Part shown: positions 6,068-6,370 of the stretch, piece by piece | Layout: the number at the start of each line of letters is the position of its first letter | Numbering within the stretch: the first letter of the stretch is position 1 | Translations under genes and position numbers: made by a program | From: Cyanothece sp. UBA12306 | Lineage (GTDB): Bacteria > Cyanobacteriota > Cyanobacteriia > Cyanobacteriales > Microcystaceae | DNA length: 6,370 nt | Assembly: GCA_003448685.1 (NCBI GenBank) | Contig: DLXW01000248.1 | Span: forward strand, 6,386 to 12,755 | Reading direction: 5' to 3' | The notes under the pieces: generated by a model | Told to the model about the DNA's origin: nothing | The model's input: only the letters and a program-made list of their open reading frames with translations | Database searches by the model: none

Positions 6068-6370
6068 AATACTAGAATTAACTATAGACATTGAAAATGA
6101 ATTAATGAGATTAGAGAGACTAGAAGCAGAAATAAAACAAGTTCAACAACAGGTGGAATTATATCCTCAATTAACCAGTATATTTTATGAAAGTTTAGCC
6201 CTAAAATTACACAATTTTTATACTGGTTGTGAGCGAATTGTTCAGATAGTAGCGTCTGAAATTAATGGGGGTTTACCTTCTAGTTATGATTGGCCTAGAC
6301 GGTTACTACAGCGTATGGCAACTCAACAAGAATCCCGTCCTCCCTTATTACAACCCACATTCCGCACTTC
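6045..6370 (+). CDS. HepT-like (HEPN family) ribonuclease toxin, 3' partial
   Basis: The frame is open from ATG 6045 to the window edge, giving 108 residues; the C-terminus is missing. The start is supported by AGGAG 9 bases upstream. Residues 1-40 form a charged, coiled-coil-like helix (ENELMRLERLEAEIKQVQQQ, 17-36). Residues 48-91 contain the pattern I recognise from HepT-like proteins paired with MNT genes: YESLALKLHNFYTGCERI, then IVASEINGGLP, then W83 and RRLLQRM. The HEPN catalytic Rx4-6H motif and the tyrosine AMPylated by MntA normally lie nearer the C-terminus, beyond the window, so activity cannot be judged. Characterised HepT toxins cleave RNA, including tRNA. The 23-bp overlap with the nucleotidyltransferase gene implies coupled translation, with the antitoxin made first. 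Family assignment is good but from memory; toxicity is inferred. Confidence 0.78.
   Translation, partial: MNQISASKILELTIDIENELMRLERLEAEIKQVQQQVELYPQLTSIFYESLALKLHNFYTGCERIVQIVASEINGGLPSSYDWPRRLLQRMATQQESRPPLLQPTFRT

Noticed and set aside
1..6370. CRISPR array, tRNA/rRNA gene or insertion sequence
   Set aside because: No spaced direct repeats, cloverleaf-like segment, transposase motif or paired terminal repeats were seen; the genes fill nearly all of the window.
1..6370. A wholly new multi-gene system
   Set aside because: Every gene fits a known family and a common context; only individual oddities are supported.

Overview
The window is AT-rich bacterial DNA, most likely from a cyanobacterium. 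Two copies of the palindrome GCGATCGC (HIP1, over-represented in many cyanobacterial genomes) lie inside the second gene. The glycosyltransferase types and the MNT/HEPN gene pair at the right end are also common in cyanobacteria. The assignment rests on these traits, since no marker gene is present.

Region 1 (1-4579, + strand) is part of a surface-polysaccharide or glycan biosynthesis cluster. In order it holds: the 3' end of a SAM-dependent methyltransferase gene; a GT4 family (GT-B fold) glycosyltransferase overlapping it by ATGA; a single-domain GT2 (GT-A fold) glycosyltransferase 15 bp later; and, after a 56-bp gap, a 639-residue protein with two GT2 domains in tandem. Close spacing suggests the first three genes are co-transcribed, possibly with the fourth. 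Together these enzymes would add successive sugars to a lipid-linked or surface glycan and methylate it. No sugar donor, acceptor or final polymer can be read from the sequence. The N-terminal GT2 domain of the tandem enzyme has lost several nucleotide-sugar-binding motifs that its C-terminal domain keeps.

Region 2 (4625-5584, - strand) is another single-domain GT2 glycosyltransferase gene, convergent with region 1 across a 45-bp gap. It probably belongs to the same glycan locus but has its own promoter.

Region 3 (5585-6370, + strand) begins with a 111-bp divergent intergenic region carrying an extended -10 promoter, a 7-bp inverted repeat around it and regularly spaced CTAG tetramers. It leads into a two-gene MNT/HEPN module. 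The first gene encodes a minimal nucleotidyltransferase with an intact GSx10DxD site (MntA-type antitoxin). It overlaps by 23 bp a HepT-like (HEPN family) gene cut off by the window end. In studied members of this family, the nucleotidyltransferase silences the HEPN ribonuclease by AMPylating it.

There are no tRNA or rRNA genes, transposases or CRISPR arrays, and no gene-free stretch over 111 bp. I see no clearly undescribed system. The items most worth a second look are the degenerate domain of the tandem GT2, the operator-like layout before the MNT/HEPN pair, and the A10 tract at the start of the tandem GT2 gene.
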